From Nitrospirota bacterium (lineage in GTDB: Bacteria; Nitrospirota; Nitrospiria; Nitrospirales; Nitrospiraceae), in the NCBI GenBank assembly GCA_026387665.1, contig JAPLLG010000004.1:36612-100611 (forward strand): a stretch of DNA of 64,000 nt. Reading direction: 5' to 3'. Below the pieces are notes generated by a model. It made no database searches, was not told where the DNA came from, and saw only the letters and a list, made by a program, of their open reading frames with translations. Each line of letters opens with the position of its first letter. Position 1 is the stretch's first letter. Of this stretch, positions 37,209-46,424 are shown piece by piece. Made by a program: the position numbers and the translations under genes.

Positions 37209-38720
37209 GTGACCCAGCATCCTCTCCATCTGCTTATGGTTGCTTCTGAAGCGGTCCCTTATGCCAAGACGGGCGGGCTCGCCGACGTCGCTGGCGCCCT
37301 ACCGCTTGAACTGGCAAAGCTTGGCCATGACGTTATTCTCCTGCTTCCGCACTATCGCTGCCTGAGTGAGTCTGGCCGATCCTTCCACCCCGTCTGTCAA
37401 CTTCTGGTGCCGACCCCTCAAGGGCCGGTCGAGGCATTGATCGAAGAGGATGTCATCCCCGTCGGCTCAGGTGGCGGCCGGGTGCGGGTCTGGGCGATTG
37501 GGCATGAGGCCTTCTTCGATCGGCCTGGTCTCTATCAAGAGCAGGGTCTCGACTACCCTGATAACCTCGACCGGTTTTCATTTTTCTGTCGCGCGACGAT
37601 AGAGGTCATCGCCTATCTCCGAACCGCCTGCCGATGGAATACGCACCTTCTTCATCTTCATGATTGGCAAGCGTCGCTCTGCGCGGTCTACCTCAAGACC
37701 ATTGAGCGGGACCGGCAGGATGTTCAGGGAGTGCGCACAGTCCTGACGTTGCACAATGTGGGGTACCAGGGAATTTCCCCTGGCACGCAATTCGAGAAAA
37801 CAGGTCTGCCTCCCTCGTTGTTTACCCCTGCGGGCCTGGAGTATTACGGTTCGGTGAATCTGCTCAAGGGGGGCATGGTCTTTGCTGATTATGTGACGAC
37901 GGTCAGCCCAACCTATGCGCGAGAAATCCTGACGCTAGAATGTGGCTTTGGGCTCGAGGGGGTCTTGCGTAATCGGGAGGACCGGTTCGTGGGCATTCTG
38001 AACGGCATCGACGTCGATCGATGGAACCCGGCAACCGATCCCTATCTGCCTGCACATTACTCAGCTGACGATCGCGCAGGAAAGCAGTTGTGCAAGCAGG
38101 CGCTCCAACGTGAGTTTCAGTTGCCTGAAACCACGGCTCCGCTTCTGGCGGTGATTGCGAGGCTGACCCCGCAGAAAGGGGTGGACCTCGTCGAAGCCAT
38201 TATTCCGCAATTGATGGCTCTGGATCTCCAGCTGGTGGTGTTGGGAGCAGGCGAGCCGGAACTCGAAGCCAAGTTCACGGTGTTACAGAAGAGGCATCCT
38301 CGCCGGATGGGCCTTCGCATCGGGTTCGATGAAGGGCTCGCGCATCGGATTGAAGGCGGGGCAGATATCTTCGTGATGCCCTCCCGGTATGAGCCCTGCG
38401 GCCTCAGTCAACTCTACAGCCTTCGGTATGGAGCCGTTCCCGTCGTTAGAAAGACCGGAGGGTTGGCCGATACGGTCGTGCCGCTGACCGAGCAGGCTCG
38501 GCGGGCAGGAGGGGCGACGGGGTTTCATGTTGAAGAGGATCGGGCGGAGGCTCTTCTGTCCGTCTTGCGCCGGGCTGTGGACCTGTATCAGGATCGATCG
38601 GCCTGGGATCAGTTGGTGGAGGCAGGGATGAAGACGGATGTGTCCTGGGCTCGTTCAGCGAAGGAGTACGACCGGCTTTTTGTGTCACTGGTCAGGGGTG
38701 GGCAGTCATCCGACGCGTAA
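37209..38720 (+). CDS. glgA: Glycogen/starch synthase (ADP-glucose type, GT5)
   Basis: A 503-residue GT5 glycosyltransferase that extends alpha-1,4-glucan from ADP-glucose. Evidence: the N-terminal ASEAVPYAKTGGLADVAGALP (KTGGL binds the phosphate of ADP-glucose), HLHDWQASL, VLTLHNVGYQG, and the C-terminal nucleotide-binding IARLTPQKGVDL, FVMPSRYEPCGLSQLYSLRYGAVPVVRKTGGLADTV. The GTG start at 37209 has little Shine-Dalgarno sequence and an AT-rich stretch just upstream. Other glycogen genes are not in the window. Confidence 0.95.
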   Translation: MTQHPLHLLMVASEAVPYAKTGGLADVAGALPLELAKLGHDVILLLPHYRCLSESGRSFHPVCQLLVPTPQGPVEALIEEDVIPVGSGGGRVRVWAIGHEAFFDRPGLYQEQGLDYPDNLDRFSFFCRATIEVIAYLRTACRWNTHLLHLHDWQASLCAVYLKTIERDRQDVQGVRTVLTLHNVGYQGISPGTQFEKTGLPPSLFTPAGLEYYGSVNLLKGGMVFADYVTTVSPTYAREILTLECGFGLEGVLRNREDRFVGILNGIDVDRWNPATDPYLPAHYSADDRAGKQLCKQALQREFQLPETTAPLLAVIARLTPQKGVDLVEAIIPQLMALDLQLVVLGAGEPELEAKFTVLQKRHPRRMGLRIGFDEGLAHRIEGGADIFVMPSRYEPCGLSQLYSLRYGAVPVVRKTGGLADTVVPLTEQARRAGGATGFHVEEDRAEALLSVLRRAVDLYQDRSAWDQLVEAGMKTDVSWARSAKEYDRLFVSLVRGGQSSDA

Positions 38721-38789
38721 TGATCTACGGGCATGTCCATCCGGATGGGAATGTCGTGAGAAGATAGCGAAAGATGCGAGGCGAATCGG

Positions 38790-39278
38790 CTAGGGAAGGT
38801 TGAGCGTGACCTCAAGGATGTTGGATTCAAGCTCGGAAAGCAACGCTTTCGCCTGTAGCGTGTAGTAGGCGTACTCGGATTGGGGTTGGTAGCTGAGGAC
38901 GGTCCTGAGCAGGTCCTTGGCCACGTCGAGCTTTCCTGCCTCTACGGCAGCGGTGCCGGCTCGCAAGGAGCAGGCTGCCGCCATGGCCTTCATATCCACC
39001 GCAAATCTGGCAGCAGGAGTCGACACGAGCTTTTTGATCGTACCTGGGAGTGGGAGAATAAACGCTTCCGCGCTGAGCGAGCGATTGGCCGCCTTGGTCA
39101 GGGTCACCGCATCGTTGTTCAGTTGATCGATGTCATTGGTAGCTTGGCAATGGGAGTAGGTGCTCCAGAGGCCCATGAAGTTTCCGTTGTCGATGGCGGC
39201 TGTTTGTGCCGGCTGACCTGTTTGGCATCCAGCCACTGAAACGAGAATCCCGACTAATATCAATTGAAGGTTCTTCAT
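38790..39278 (-). CDS. Hypothetical lipoprotein with TPR-like C-terminus
   Basis: A 162-residue predicted lipoprotein: basic N-terminus, hydrophobic core and lipobox VAGC (Cys18). The mature part is helical; the last 60 residues (AGTAAVEAGKLDVAKDLLRTVLSYQPQSEYAYYTLQAKALL) look like one or two TPR units. Two cysteines (in YSHCQ and AAACSL) could pair. No family name can be given. It is transcribed away from glgA and lies next to a LuxR-type regulator gene on the same strand, about 205 bases apart. Confidence 0.6.
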   Translation of the reverse strand: MKNLQLILVGILVSVAGCQTGQPAQTAAIDNGNFMGLWSTYSHCQATNDIDQLNNDAVTLTKAANRSLSAEAFILPLPGTIKKLVSTPAARFAVDMKAMAAACSLRAGTAAVEAGKLDVAKDLLRTVLSYQPQSEYAYYTLQAKALLSELESNILEVTLNLP

Positions 39279-39448
39279 GCTACTTCAGCCTTATCCTGTC
39301 TGTTTTGCGCGTAAGCGCCGTAATTAGTTTGATTGCAGTGTTACTGTATTGCGTATTGCAATCAATGGGCCAAAGGCTGCAATTGCAAGTAGTTGATTGT
39401 AAGCGATAAAATTAACAGTCACGGAGCAACCAAAGTGTTGCAGATAGC

Positions 39449-39480
39449 GCACTGTGGTATTTTCAACACAGGCACTGTGG
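39449..39480. repeat. Direct GCACTGTGG repeat in the lipoprotein-regulator gap
   Basis: GCACTGTGG occurs at 39449-39457 and 39472-39480, 23 bases start to start, about two helical turns. It is just downstream of the LuxR-type gene and upstream of the lipoprotein gene, both read on the minus strand. Such phased repeats can be operator sites, but this is weak evidence. Confidence 0.3.
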
Positions 39481-39484
39481 CGAA

Positions 39485-40093
39485 TTACGAGTTGAAGATT
39501 TGAACGAGGATTCCGGTTCTGGTTGTGGAGTTAGTTTTTCGCATGATGTGTTTGATGTGTTCTTTCACGGTCTGCTCGGTAATCTGCAGGGTATTGGCGA
39601 TCTCTTTGTTGGTCCATCCTTTGGCCAGATGCTCAACGACGGATTGCTCACGATTCGTTAATTGAAACTTTTCCTTGGCCTGGTCTGTGTTGAGCTGTTG
39701 GCGTCTGGCCAACTCTTCCAATGTGACGACGAGTCTCGCATGCTGCACCCCGCCCCGGTCTGGCAGCCCGAACCCCCGCAACAGGATTGGCTGTTCCGGA
39801 TTGCCTGCCACGCGCTTGATCTCGAAATGTTCCCAATCCTTGGCTTCAGTTCGGACATGGAGGGCCTTGATGATTTCCCCGCAGAGCTCTGTCAGTGCTG
39901 TTGGCAGGACTCCATGGGCAGATTTCAGCCCTCCCCCTCCCTGCTCTACTGCGTTGATCTGCTTCGACAGTTCTGAGGCCTGACGATTCATATGGAGGAG
40001 TTGCATGGAGGCGGAGAGGACCACAATCCCTGAGCCCGCTCGTTGATCGGCGAGGCTTTCTGTTGGGTCTGCGGGGAGTGATGAATTACTCAT
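39485..40093 (-). CDS. LuxR-family transcriptional regulator without receiver domain
   Basis: A 202-residue regulator. The C-terminal LuxR helix-turn-helix (about residues 143-200) is clear: LTNREQSVVEHLAKGWTNKEIANTLQITEQTVKEHIKHIMRKTNS. The N-terminal 120 residues lack receiver-domain aspartates and resemble a small PAS-like sensor (GIVVLSASMQLLHMNRQASELSKQI). The ligand is unknown. A promoter region of about 300 bases is shared divergently with the PilZ gene. Confidence 0.82.
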   Translation of the reverse strand: MSNSSLPADPTESLADQRAGSGIVVLSASMQLLHMNRQASELSKQINAVEQGGGGLKSAHGVLPTALTELCGEIIKALHVRTEAKDWEHFEIKRVAGNPEQPILLRGFGLPDRGGVQHARLVVTLEELARRQQLNTDQAKEKFQLTNREQSVVEHLAKGWTNKEIANTLQITEQTVKEHIKHIMRKTNSTTRTGILVQIFNS

Positions 40094-40266
40094 GAAAGGT
40101 CAGTCTGTTTTCGCGGTCGTGATACGCATAATGCTAGATAATCCAATGCGTTCCGTGAAGGCAGGTCATGGGAGATGAGGCACTTGACCTGGGACGCGAA
40201 AGAGTACCTAACCCTTTTGGGGGAGTCAACACCCACCTTTGGAGAGGGATGCCTACATCGTCGGTA

Positions 40267-40296
40267 TTGTTCCTCAATAGAGCACCTTCTTATACT
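40267..40296 (+). promoter_or_regulatory. Candidate promoter of the PilZ gene
   Basis: TTGTTC at 40267-40272 and TATACT at 40291-40296 are 18 bases apart, giving a 5' leader of roughly 90 bases. The rest of the gap 40094-40266 shows no recognised feature beyond C- and G-run words (CCCTTTTGGGGG). Confidence 0.4.
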
Positions 40297-40392
40297 TCAG
40301 CCATAGTTATGTCGGTTCGCTCTATGAAATATACGGCCTAACGGAAGATAGCGCCAGGTTTTTCACATCATAATCATTTCGAGGGGGACAAC

Positions 40393-40740
40393 GTGGGACA
40401 GCATGAGTGGGAATGGCCAATGTCGACGACTTTCCAGAAACACAATGAGCGGGCCGCGCTGTTGCGGCCGATTCCGTACGAGATGACTGCGCCGATGGAC
40501 AATCGGCCTGCATCTGCTCATCAAGGGAAGGCTTTGTCGGTCAATATCAGTAGCGGGGGGATGCTGCTTGTGATGGATCAGGCCCCGGCAATCGAGCAAG
40601 TGATGAAGGTCTATGTTCCGACTCCCATCACCGCGGCAGGGATTCCGACCCTTGCGGAAGTGCGGTGGACGAGGAAATTGCCCTTCGGCAACAATGACGG
40701 GACTGGCTCGTATTTCGTCGGGCTCAAGTTTGTGTTTTAA
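40393..40740 (+). CDS. PilZ domain protein
   Basis: A 115-residue single-domain protein. The second half of the cyclic-di-GMP signature, NxSxxG, is present as NISSGGM. The RxxxR motif is altered: an arginine pair in ERAALLRPIP is spaced one residue too far. Binding of cyclic-di-GMP is therefore uncertain. GTG 40393 has a good ribosome site (GAGGGGGA); an in-frame ATG at 40420 is the alternative. It lies divergently from the LuxR-type regulator and upstream of a sugar-nucleotide gene, which suggests surface polysaccharide or motility control. Confidence 0.7.
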   Translation: MGQHEWEWPMSTTFQKHNERAALLRPIPYEMTAPMDNRPASAHQGKALSVNISSGGMLLVMDQAPAIEQVMKVYVPTPITAAGIPTLAEVRWTRKLPFGNNDGTGSYFVGLKFVF

Positions 40741-40837
40741 GCCGACCGTTGCGATTGAGTGTAGCAGGGAGAGGGCGTCGATCCACATAAATTATCTGGC
40801 ATTCGCGGTGAGAGAAGCGTAAAAGAGAAATCCTTAT

Positions 40838-41842
40838 ATGCGCATTCTCATCACAGGCGGAGCCGGATTTCTCGGGAGTCATCTCTCCGACATGCTGTTG
40901 CAGAGCGGCCATTCCGTGATCTGCATGGACAATCTCCTCACCGGACGCATGGACAACCTGGCCCATCTGCTCGGGCATGAGCGGTTCTCCTTCATTAAAT
41001 ACGACGTCTGCGATTACCTTCATGTCGAAGGGCCCCTCGATGCGGTGATGCACTTTGCGTCGCCTGCCAGTCCTCAGGATTACATGGAGTTCCCGATTGC
41101 GACGATGAAGGTCGGGGCCATGGGAACACATAAAGTATTGGGGTTGGCTCGGGCAAAAGGCGCGCGGTTTATTCTTGCCAGTACCTCGGAAGTCTATGGT
41201 GATCCTCTAGTGAATCCCCAGCCGGAAACCTACTGGGGGAATGTGAACCCCATTAGTCCCCGTGGGGTCTACGATGAGGCTAAACGGTTTGCCGAAGCCA
41301 TGACCATGGCCTTTCATCGCTACCATGGGGTCGATACCAGAATCGTGCGGATCTTTAATACCTTCGGCCCCCGCATGCGGCCGCATGATGGCCGGGTTGT
41401 CTCCAATTTTATCGTCCAGGCGCTCCAGGGGAAGCCGCTCAGCGTGTTCGGCGACGGGCTCCAGACCAGGAGTTTTTGTTACGTCGATGACCTGGCCCGA
41501 GGCATTATCTCCTTGCTTATGCTGGACTCGGACAAGACGCCTGAGCAGCGGACGGATCGCAAGTTTCTAGTCTCGGGGAATACAGGCGCCGAGACGGCCA
41601 GCATGCATGAGCCGGTGAATATCGGAAACCCGCGCGAACTCACGGTGATGGAGATCGCGAAACTGGTGTTGGAGCTCACTCGCTCATCGAGCCAGATCAC
41701 CCATCATCCCTTGCCGGCCGATGATCCGAAAGTCAGACGGCCGGACATTTCTCGGGCGCGCGCGCTACTGAACTGGGAACCCCAAGTGCCGCTTGAAGAT
41801 GCCCTCCTTCGCACGATCGACTACTTCAAAAAAGTCATCTAG
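40838..41842 (+). CDS. UDP-glucuronate decarboxylase-like SDR (UXS family)
   Basis: A 334-residue extended short-chain dehydrogenase. NAD-binding [12 protein letters not shown], then UXS-type blocks [21 protein letters not shown], catalytic Tyr145/Lys149 (GVYDEAKR), [20 protein letters not shown] and [11 protein letters not shown]. Known members convert UDP-glucuronate to UDP-xylose. Compared with typical UXS there is an insertion of about 27 residues (230-256) just before [11 protein letters not shown], so substrate or regulation may differ. It stands alone between the PilZ gene and proA. Confidence 0.85.
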   Translation: MRILITGGAGFLGSHLSDMLLQSGHSVICMDNLLTGRMDNLAHLLGHERFSFIKYDVCDYLHVEGPLDAVMHFASPASPQDYMEFPIATMKVGAMGTHKVLGLARAKGARFILASTSEVYGDPLVNPQPETYWGNVNPISPRGVYDEAKRFAEAMTMAFHRYHGVDTRIVRIFNTFGPRMRPHDGRVVSNFIVQALQGKPLSVFGDGLQTRSFCYVDDLARGIISLLMLDSDKTPEQRTDRKFLVSGNTGAETASMHEPVNIGNPRELTVMEIAKLVLELTRSSSQITHHPLPADDPKVRRPDISRARALLNWEPQVPLEDALLRTIDYFKKVI

Positions 41843-41975
41843 CCTCGGCTCGGTGTGAGCGGGCGCGGTCTTGCGCCCATCCCAGGGAAAAAGGCCTATA
41901 ATGGCCGCCTTGACCGCGTCGAAACTCCCGCTGTATCCTGTTCCAGTCTTACTATTACGAGGGATAAGGTTTTTT

Positions 41976-43313
41976 ATGTTGTCTGACCAAAGCAACCAGG
42001 CGGAAACGTCGGTCGAATCCATCGAAGCGACGGGCGTGGAAGAGGTGGTTGCCCTCATCCCCATTCCAGAATATGTCAATGAATTGGTCACCCGAGCCAA
42101 GCAGGCCGCAGTTCGGCTGGCGACGCTGTCAACGGCTACGAAGAACCGGGCTCTCTTGGCGATGGCCGAGGCATTGGAAGAGCATAAAGACGCGCTGCTT
42201 GCCGCCAATGAGCTGGATCTGGAGGCCTTTGGGACTGAGCCGGAGAAGAAGGCGATGGCGGACCGGCTGCGTCTGACGGAGGAGCGAATCGTCGAGATGG
42301 CTGTGGGCCTGCGCGAAGTGGCGGCGCTCCCTGACCCGCTCGGTACCATGCCGAAGATGTGGACGAGGCCGAATGGCATGCAGGTGGGGCGAGTGCGGGT
42401 TCCGATCGGCGTCATCGGCATTATTTACGAGTCCCGTCCGAACGTCACGGCTGATTCCGCCGCCCTCTGTTTGAAGTCCGGGAATGTCTGTGTACTCCGT
42501 GGCGGGAGCGAGGCGATCCATTCCAATACGGCGATTGCGACGGTCCTTTCGGACGCGGCGGAAAAGGCCGGCGTCCCGGCCGGGGCGATCACCTTTGTCG
42601 CGCGGCCTGAGCGTGAGCTGGTGCCTCTTCTGCTGAAGCAGGATCGCTACATCGATTTGATTATTCCACGCGGCGGCGAATCGCTGATGAAGGTCGTCAC
42701 CGAACATGCCACGATCCCTGTCATCAAACACGATGCCGGCGTCTGTCACATCTATGTCGATGGCGATGCCGATCCGGCCATGGCCGAGCGTGTTTGTTTC
42801 AACTCCAAGGTGCAGCGGCCCTCGACCTGCAATGCGGTGGAAACCCTCTTAGTTCATCAGGGCATTGCGCGCAACTGGCTCGCGCCGTTCATTGAGAAGT
42901 TGGTCGAGGCCAAGGTTGAAGTCCGCGGTTGCCCGAAGACCTGTCAGTTGTCATCCTCGGCCAAGCCAGCGAGCGACGATGATTTCGGAAAGGAATTCCT
43001 CGACCTCACCGTGGCAGTCAAAGTGGTCAAGAACATCGATGAGGCGATGGAGCATATTGCCAAGTATGGTTCACGCCATACGGAAGCCATTGTGACCTCC
43101 GACTATCCCAAGGCCATGCGGTTCTTGCGGGAGGTCGATGCCAGCGCGGTGTTAGTGAACGCCTCGACCAGGCTGAATGACGGCTATCAATTCGGGCTGG
43201 GCGCGGAAATCGGGATCAGCACGTCCCGCATCCATGCGCGGGGTCCGATGGGGCTGGAAGAATTAACCTGCTTCAAGTTTATCGTCTTGGGGAGCGGGCA
43301 AGTCCGCGAGTAG
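41976..43313 (+). CDS. proA: Glutamate-5-semialdehyde dehydrogenase (gamma-glutamyl phosphate reductase)
   Basis: A 445-residue proline-pathway enzyme. Signatures: GVIGIIYESRPNVTADSAALCLKSGN, VLRGGSEA, the PRGG segment, the catalytic cysteine in RPSTCNAVETLLVH, and NASTRLNDGYQFGLGAEIGISTSR near the end. ATG 41976 has ACGAGGGATAAGG upstream; a longer frame to 41871 is not conserved. There are about 25 extra residues before the family domain. The next gene starts on the base after its stop codon, so they are co-transcribed. proB is not in the window. Confidence 0.95.
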   Translation: MLSDQSNQAETSVESIEATGVEEVVALIPIPEYVNELVTRAKQAAVRLATLSTATKNRALLAMAEALEEHKDALLAANELDLEAFGTEPEKKAMADRLRLTEERIVEMAVGLREVAALPDPLGTMPKMWTRPNGMQVGRVRVPIGVIGIIYESRPNVTADSAALCLKSGNVCVLRGGSEAIHSNTAIATVLSDAAEKAGVPAGAITFVARPERELVPLLLKQDRYIDLIIPRGGESLMKVVTEHATIPVIKHDAGVCHIYVDGDADPAMAERVCFNSKVQRPSTCNAVETLLVHQGIARNWLAPFIEKLVEAKVEVRGCPKTCQLSSSAKPASDDDFGKEFLDLTVAVKVVKNIDEAMEHIAKYGSRHTEAIVTSDYPKAMRFLREVDASAVLVNASTRLNDGYQFGLGAEIGISTSRIHARGPMGLEELTCFKFIVLGSGQVRE

Positions 43314-45095
43314 ATGTCTGCTGATCCACTCTTGGCCGCATTGCACACAGTCGGCCATCTTCGTTTCTCCACGAATTTTCCCTTTGCGCAGGATCTTGAG
43401 CAGGCGGGCGGGCGAGCCGTCCGCCAGGCCACCGGCCATCTGGTCTTCTATCGCCAGGACGGGCGCAGATTTCTCGCCACAGACCCGGCAGGCAATCCGT
43501 TACATGAATGTGAGTGGGGGAGCAATGCCGTAGGCGAAGCGGTGCTTCTCCGTGCCAGGATCCGGTTGGATTGGGGCCAATGGGTCGGGTTGAAACCGGC
43601 TGGTTTGGTGAATGAAACCAGTCTCAATCTCGCCAGCAAACCTGGCTGGCAACGGCTCACCGCCGATGATTTGCGGGCGATGGCCGCGCAGGCGCTCCGG
43701 GTCCCGATCGAGGACGTGCGGTTTTTTTATCGCGATGAGGATCTCGTGATCGGGCCGACTGGCAGGGCCACGATTCGCCAGCGGAAAGATGCCTTCTATG
43801 TGTTGCAGGACGGGGATTTCGAGCGGGCCAGATTCATGTCCTGCATGGGGGCGATGAGTTGGGCCTCGATCGATTTCCTGCCGGTCGTCGAACTCTTTAA
43901 GTCGCTCTTGCCGGGAACCGGGTCTGCGGTCTTTGAATTGATCCGCGGCCTCTACGACGATCAGAACGAGGGGAGTCAGAGCCCCAGACCGTTGCGCTAT
44001 CGCGGGATTCCTGCCTATCCGTCGGAAGCAGCCTTTCGCTTGTTCAGTAATTTCTTTACTCCTCAGGCCCCCGGGGGGACCAACCCCTTCACACTCTTCA
44101 TGAATCAGGAGCGGTCCAACCAAGTCACCTGGCTGCCGGCTGGGACGATGCCGGTTCGATATTTTGACCAGAGTATAGGGGCCTGCCTGACCCTCCAGGG
44201 TGGTTTGTTGCAGAAGGTCACGGTGGCATCCGATGTCGCAGGGCTCTCCTACATGAGTCCGAAAGGCCGTCGCGCGCTGCCCTGCGATCGGAGCGCAGAG
44301 ATTGTCGGAGGCCAGGTCATTCTGAAGGAGCGTGAGCGCCAGACTCCCTTGCCTGTGACCCTGCCGCAAGAGAGCAGGGAGCAGCCAGGCGCATCAGTGG
44401 CCATGAGCCCGGTCGATTGGCGATCGGTCTTTGTGCAGGGGGTTCCAGCGATCTCTCCTGCCGAGACCTATGGCGCGGTATTGCTCTATCCGGAAGACGA
44501 ATCTGAAATCAACGAACGAGCGGCGCAGCCCTTCGTGGCGGATTATCTACAAGATCTTGGCGAACAGGATCGTGAGATCGGCGTGGCCCTGTCCCATGCC
44601 GAGCATGTCCTCATCGACAATGGCGACGCGGTGATTGCGACCTGCGTCCTCTTTGATCGGCCGAGAGACTATACGGTGCTCATCCATGAGGCGGCCCTGG
44701 CACAAAAGCAGGCGCAACAACTCTGGACGGTCTGCGCCGAGATGCAGCGGTGGGATTGGCTCTCGCGCATTCGATTCGTTTCTGCGAACGCGTCGCATGA
44801 CCCAGCGGCCCTTCCTCTCTATGATTTGATCTATCGTTGGATCCCCTATGGTGAAGGGGAGGAACCGGCCAGGCTGGTTGAATGCATGAAGGAGATGGCG
44901 CGAACTCTTCGGGGAGGAGGCAATGCCTTCGTCATCGGTCCGGCACAATTGGGCCGGCATGGCTCGTCCTCGGGACTCCACGTCTGCTGGGAAGAACCGG
45001 TCGAACAGCTCCCCACGTTTCGGATGCATCGCACGATCCTGCCGAAAGCGAAGCTGCGGGCGGGGCTCACCTTATTTCACCTGAAGAAGGTCTAG
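43314..45095 (+). CDS. Uncharacterised 593-residue protein, C-terminus vaguely methyltransferase-like
   Basis: No family is recognised. No signal peptide or membrane helix is apparent, so it is probably cytoplasmic. The N-terminal half is rich in short beta-type segments (HLVFYRQDGRRFLATDPAGNPLHECEW). The middle has RYRGIPAYPSEAAFRLFSNFF and FMNQERSNQVTWLP. The last 100 residues (YDLIYRWIPYGEGEEPARLVECMKEMARTLRGGGNAFVIGP) have the spacing of the later half of a class I methyltransferase fold, but no SAM-binding glycine motif is visible. It starts directly on the proA stop codon and precedes another unknown gene by 42 bases, with which it probably works. Confidence 0.6.
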   Translation: MSADPLLAALHTVGHLRFSTNFPFAQDLEQAGGRAVRQATGHLVFYRQDGRRFLATDPAGNPLHECEWGSNAVGEAVLLRARIRLDWGQWVGLKPAGLVNETSLNLASKPGWQRLTADDLRAMAAQALRVPIEDVRFFYRDEDLVIGPTGRATIRQRKDAFYVLQDGDFERARFMSCMGAMSWASIDFLPVVELFKSLLPGTGSAVFELIRGLYDDQNEGSQSPRPLRYRGIPAYPSEAAFRLFSNFFTPQAPGGTNPFTLFMNQERSNQVTWLPAGTMPVRYFDQSIGACLTLQGGLLQKVTVASDVAGLSYMSPKGRRALPCDRSAEIVGGQVILKERERQTPLPVTLPQESREQPGASVAMSPVDWRSVFVQGVPAISPAETYGAVLLYPEDESEINERAAQPFVADYLQDLGEQDREIGVALSHAEHVLIDNGDAVIATCVLFDRPRDYTVLIHEAALAQKQAQQLWTVCAEMQRWDWLSRIRFVSANASHDPAALPLYDLIYRWIPYGEGEEPARLVECMKEMARTLRGGGNAFVIGPAQLGRHGSSSGLHVCWEEPVEQLPTFRMHRTILPKAKLRAGLTLFHLKKV

Positions 45096-45137
45096 TCTGC
45101 TTGCACTGGGTATCATGGATCGATTACGGTTGTCGCT

Positions 45138-45830
45138 ATGAATGAACCGACGTCAGAACAGATTGCAGGCGAGGAGCCTGGCGACAAGATTGTCATCTAT
45201 TGGGAACGGGAATATTCGACGGCCATCGCGCCGGAGCGGCTGAAGCTCGACTTCATGCCGCATCGGCCCCTGCTGTCCGGAATGTCGCTGAATGAGCAGC
45301 GGACAGTGGCGGTCGAGGGCTACAAAGTGATTCCTGACGATTGCGGCCCGGTGCGAACCGTGGGCCAGTATGGCTGGCTCATTCGGTCTCCGGCTGACTG
45401 TAAGATCCGCCGCACGACTGAGGGGGTGAAATGGCAGGCCCCGCCGATCCTGCCGGAGGAGCGGATCCTAGGCTACAAATCCTTTTCAGGGACCTATGTC
45501 GATTTGATCTTAAACAGTGGGTATCCAAAGCTCTGTTGCGGGATCCGGTTCTACTATCCCAAACAGGTGGGCTTGATGATGAAGGACGTGCCGAATCACT
45601 TCTACCACTATCCCGATCGGACGTTTTTTGTGTGGGAGGGGATTAAGACGCAGGAGTACAAACGTACGCCGAATATGTACGAATGGCTCCCGGACTACGA
45701 CGCGTTCACGGCGAATTTTCTGTTGCAACTCACCAAGCCGACGACCATCAAACGGGGCGATCCCATCGGGATCGTGGTGCCAGTGATGCTGCCCAAGCAG
45801 TTTGCGCTCGAAGAGCTCAAACGTCCCTAG
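45138..45830 (+). CDS. Uncharacterised 230-residue protein (possibly DUF6065-like)
   Basis: A soluble-looking protein with QYGWLIRSPADCKIRRTTEGVKWQAPP, GYPKLCCGIRFYYPKQVG and FFVWEGIKTQEYKRTPNMYEW. The GWLIRSP-type segment reminds me of DUF6065 proteins, but I cannot confirm this. Two adjacent cysteines (KLCCGI) are notable. It follows the unknown gene at 43314 on the same strand and faces a convergent bactofilin gene only 6 bases away. No function can be assigned. Confidence 0.55.
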   Translation: MNEPTSEQIAGEEPGDKIVIYWEREYSTAIAPERLKLDFMPHRPLLSGMSLNEQRTVAVEGYKVIPDDCGPVRTVGQYGWLIRSPADCKIRRTTEGVKWQAPPILPEERILGYKSFSGTYVDLILNSGYPKLCCGIRFYYPKQVGLMMKDVPNHFYHYPDRTFFVWEGIKTQEYKRTPNMYEWLPDYDAFTANFLLQLTKPTTIKRGDPIGIVVPVMLPKQFALEELKRP

Positions 45831-45836
45831 GGCCCA

Positions 45837-46283
45837 TTAGTAGTCTGGCGCGCGCAGCCGTCCGCGGTGCGCGGCGAGGTCGTGAATCCTCTCGTCTGCC
45901 GCATTGTGGCCTTCGACCCATGTATCGGCCCCCATATTGGACAGGCCGTGGAAGTGCGCGCCTCCCTCAATGGAAATCGACGGGGTGCGGACATCGCCGA
46001 TGAGCATCCCAGGGCTCATGATCATGACCTTTTCCGAGGCCGTGATATCGCCCTTGATCTTGCCGCTCGTGATCAAGACTCTCGCCTTGATGTTGCCCCT
46101 GACGATCGCGAGTTCTCCGACCGTCACGGTTCCGGTCGAGTGGAGTTCGCCTTCAAATTGGCCGTCAACCCGGACACTGCCTTGTAGGGTCAGGACGCCT
46201 TTGAAGACCACGTCTTTTCCTAAGAACGTGAAATCTTCCTGGCTTGTCGCTGTCCCTTGCTGGTTTTTTCCGAACGCCCACAT
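45837..46283 (-). CDS. Bactofilin family protein (first copy)
   Basis: A 148-residue cytoskeletal protein. The core (about residues 18-118) is the right-handed beta-helix of bactofilins, with repeats such as FKGVLTLQGSVRVDGQFEGELHSTGTVTVGELAIVRGNIKA. Non-conserved tails flank it, and the C-terminal tail is basic. Bactofilins polymerise without nucleotide and scaffold cell-shape or envelope enzymes. A ribosome site AGGAGG precedes the ATG. A second bactofilin gene lies 141 bases upstream on the same strand. Confidence 0.9.
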   Translation of the reverse strand: MWAFGKNQQGTATSQEDFTFLGKDVVFKGVLTLQGSVRVDGQFEGELHSTGTVTVGELAIVRGNIKARVLITSGKIKGDITASEKVMIMSPGMLIGDVRTPSISIEGGAHFHGLSNMGADTWVEGHNAADERIHDLAAHRGRLRAPDY

Positions 46284-46424
46284 GGCATCCTCCTTACCTG
46301 TGCCCCCGGTGATGAGGCCTTGCGGCTTCTCGGACCGGTCGATCGTCGACCTGCTTCATCCGAATCGGGCTCCCATGCCGCTTGTCGTTCATAGGATAGG
46401 CAGTCAGGTTATGCTGCATGGGTG

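Noticed and set aside
38733..38757. CCATCCGGATGG palindrome after glgA as a terminator
   Set aside because: The stem is short and no T-run follows on either strand.
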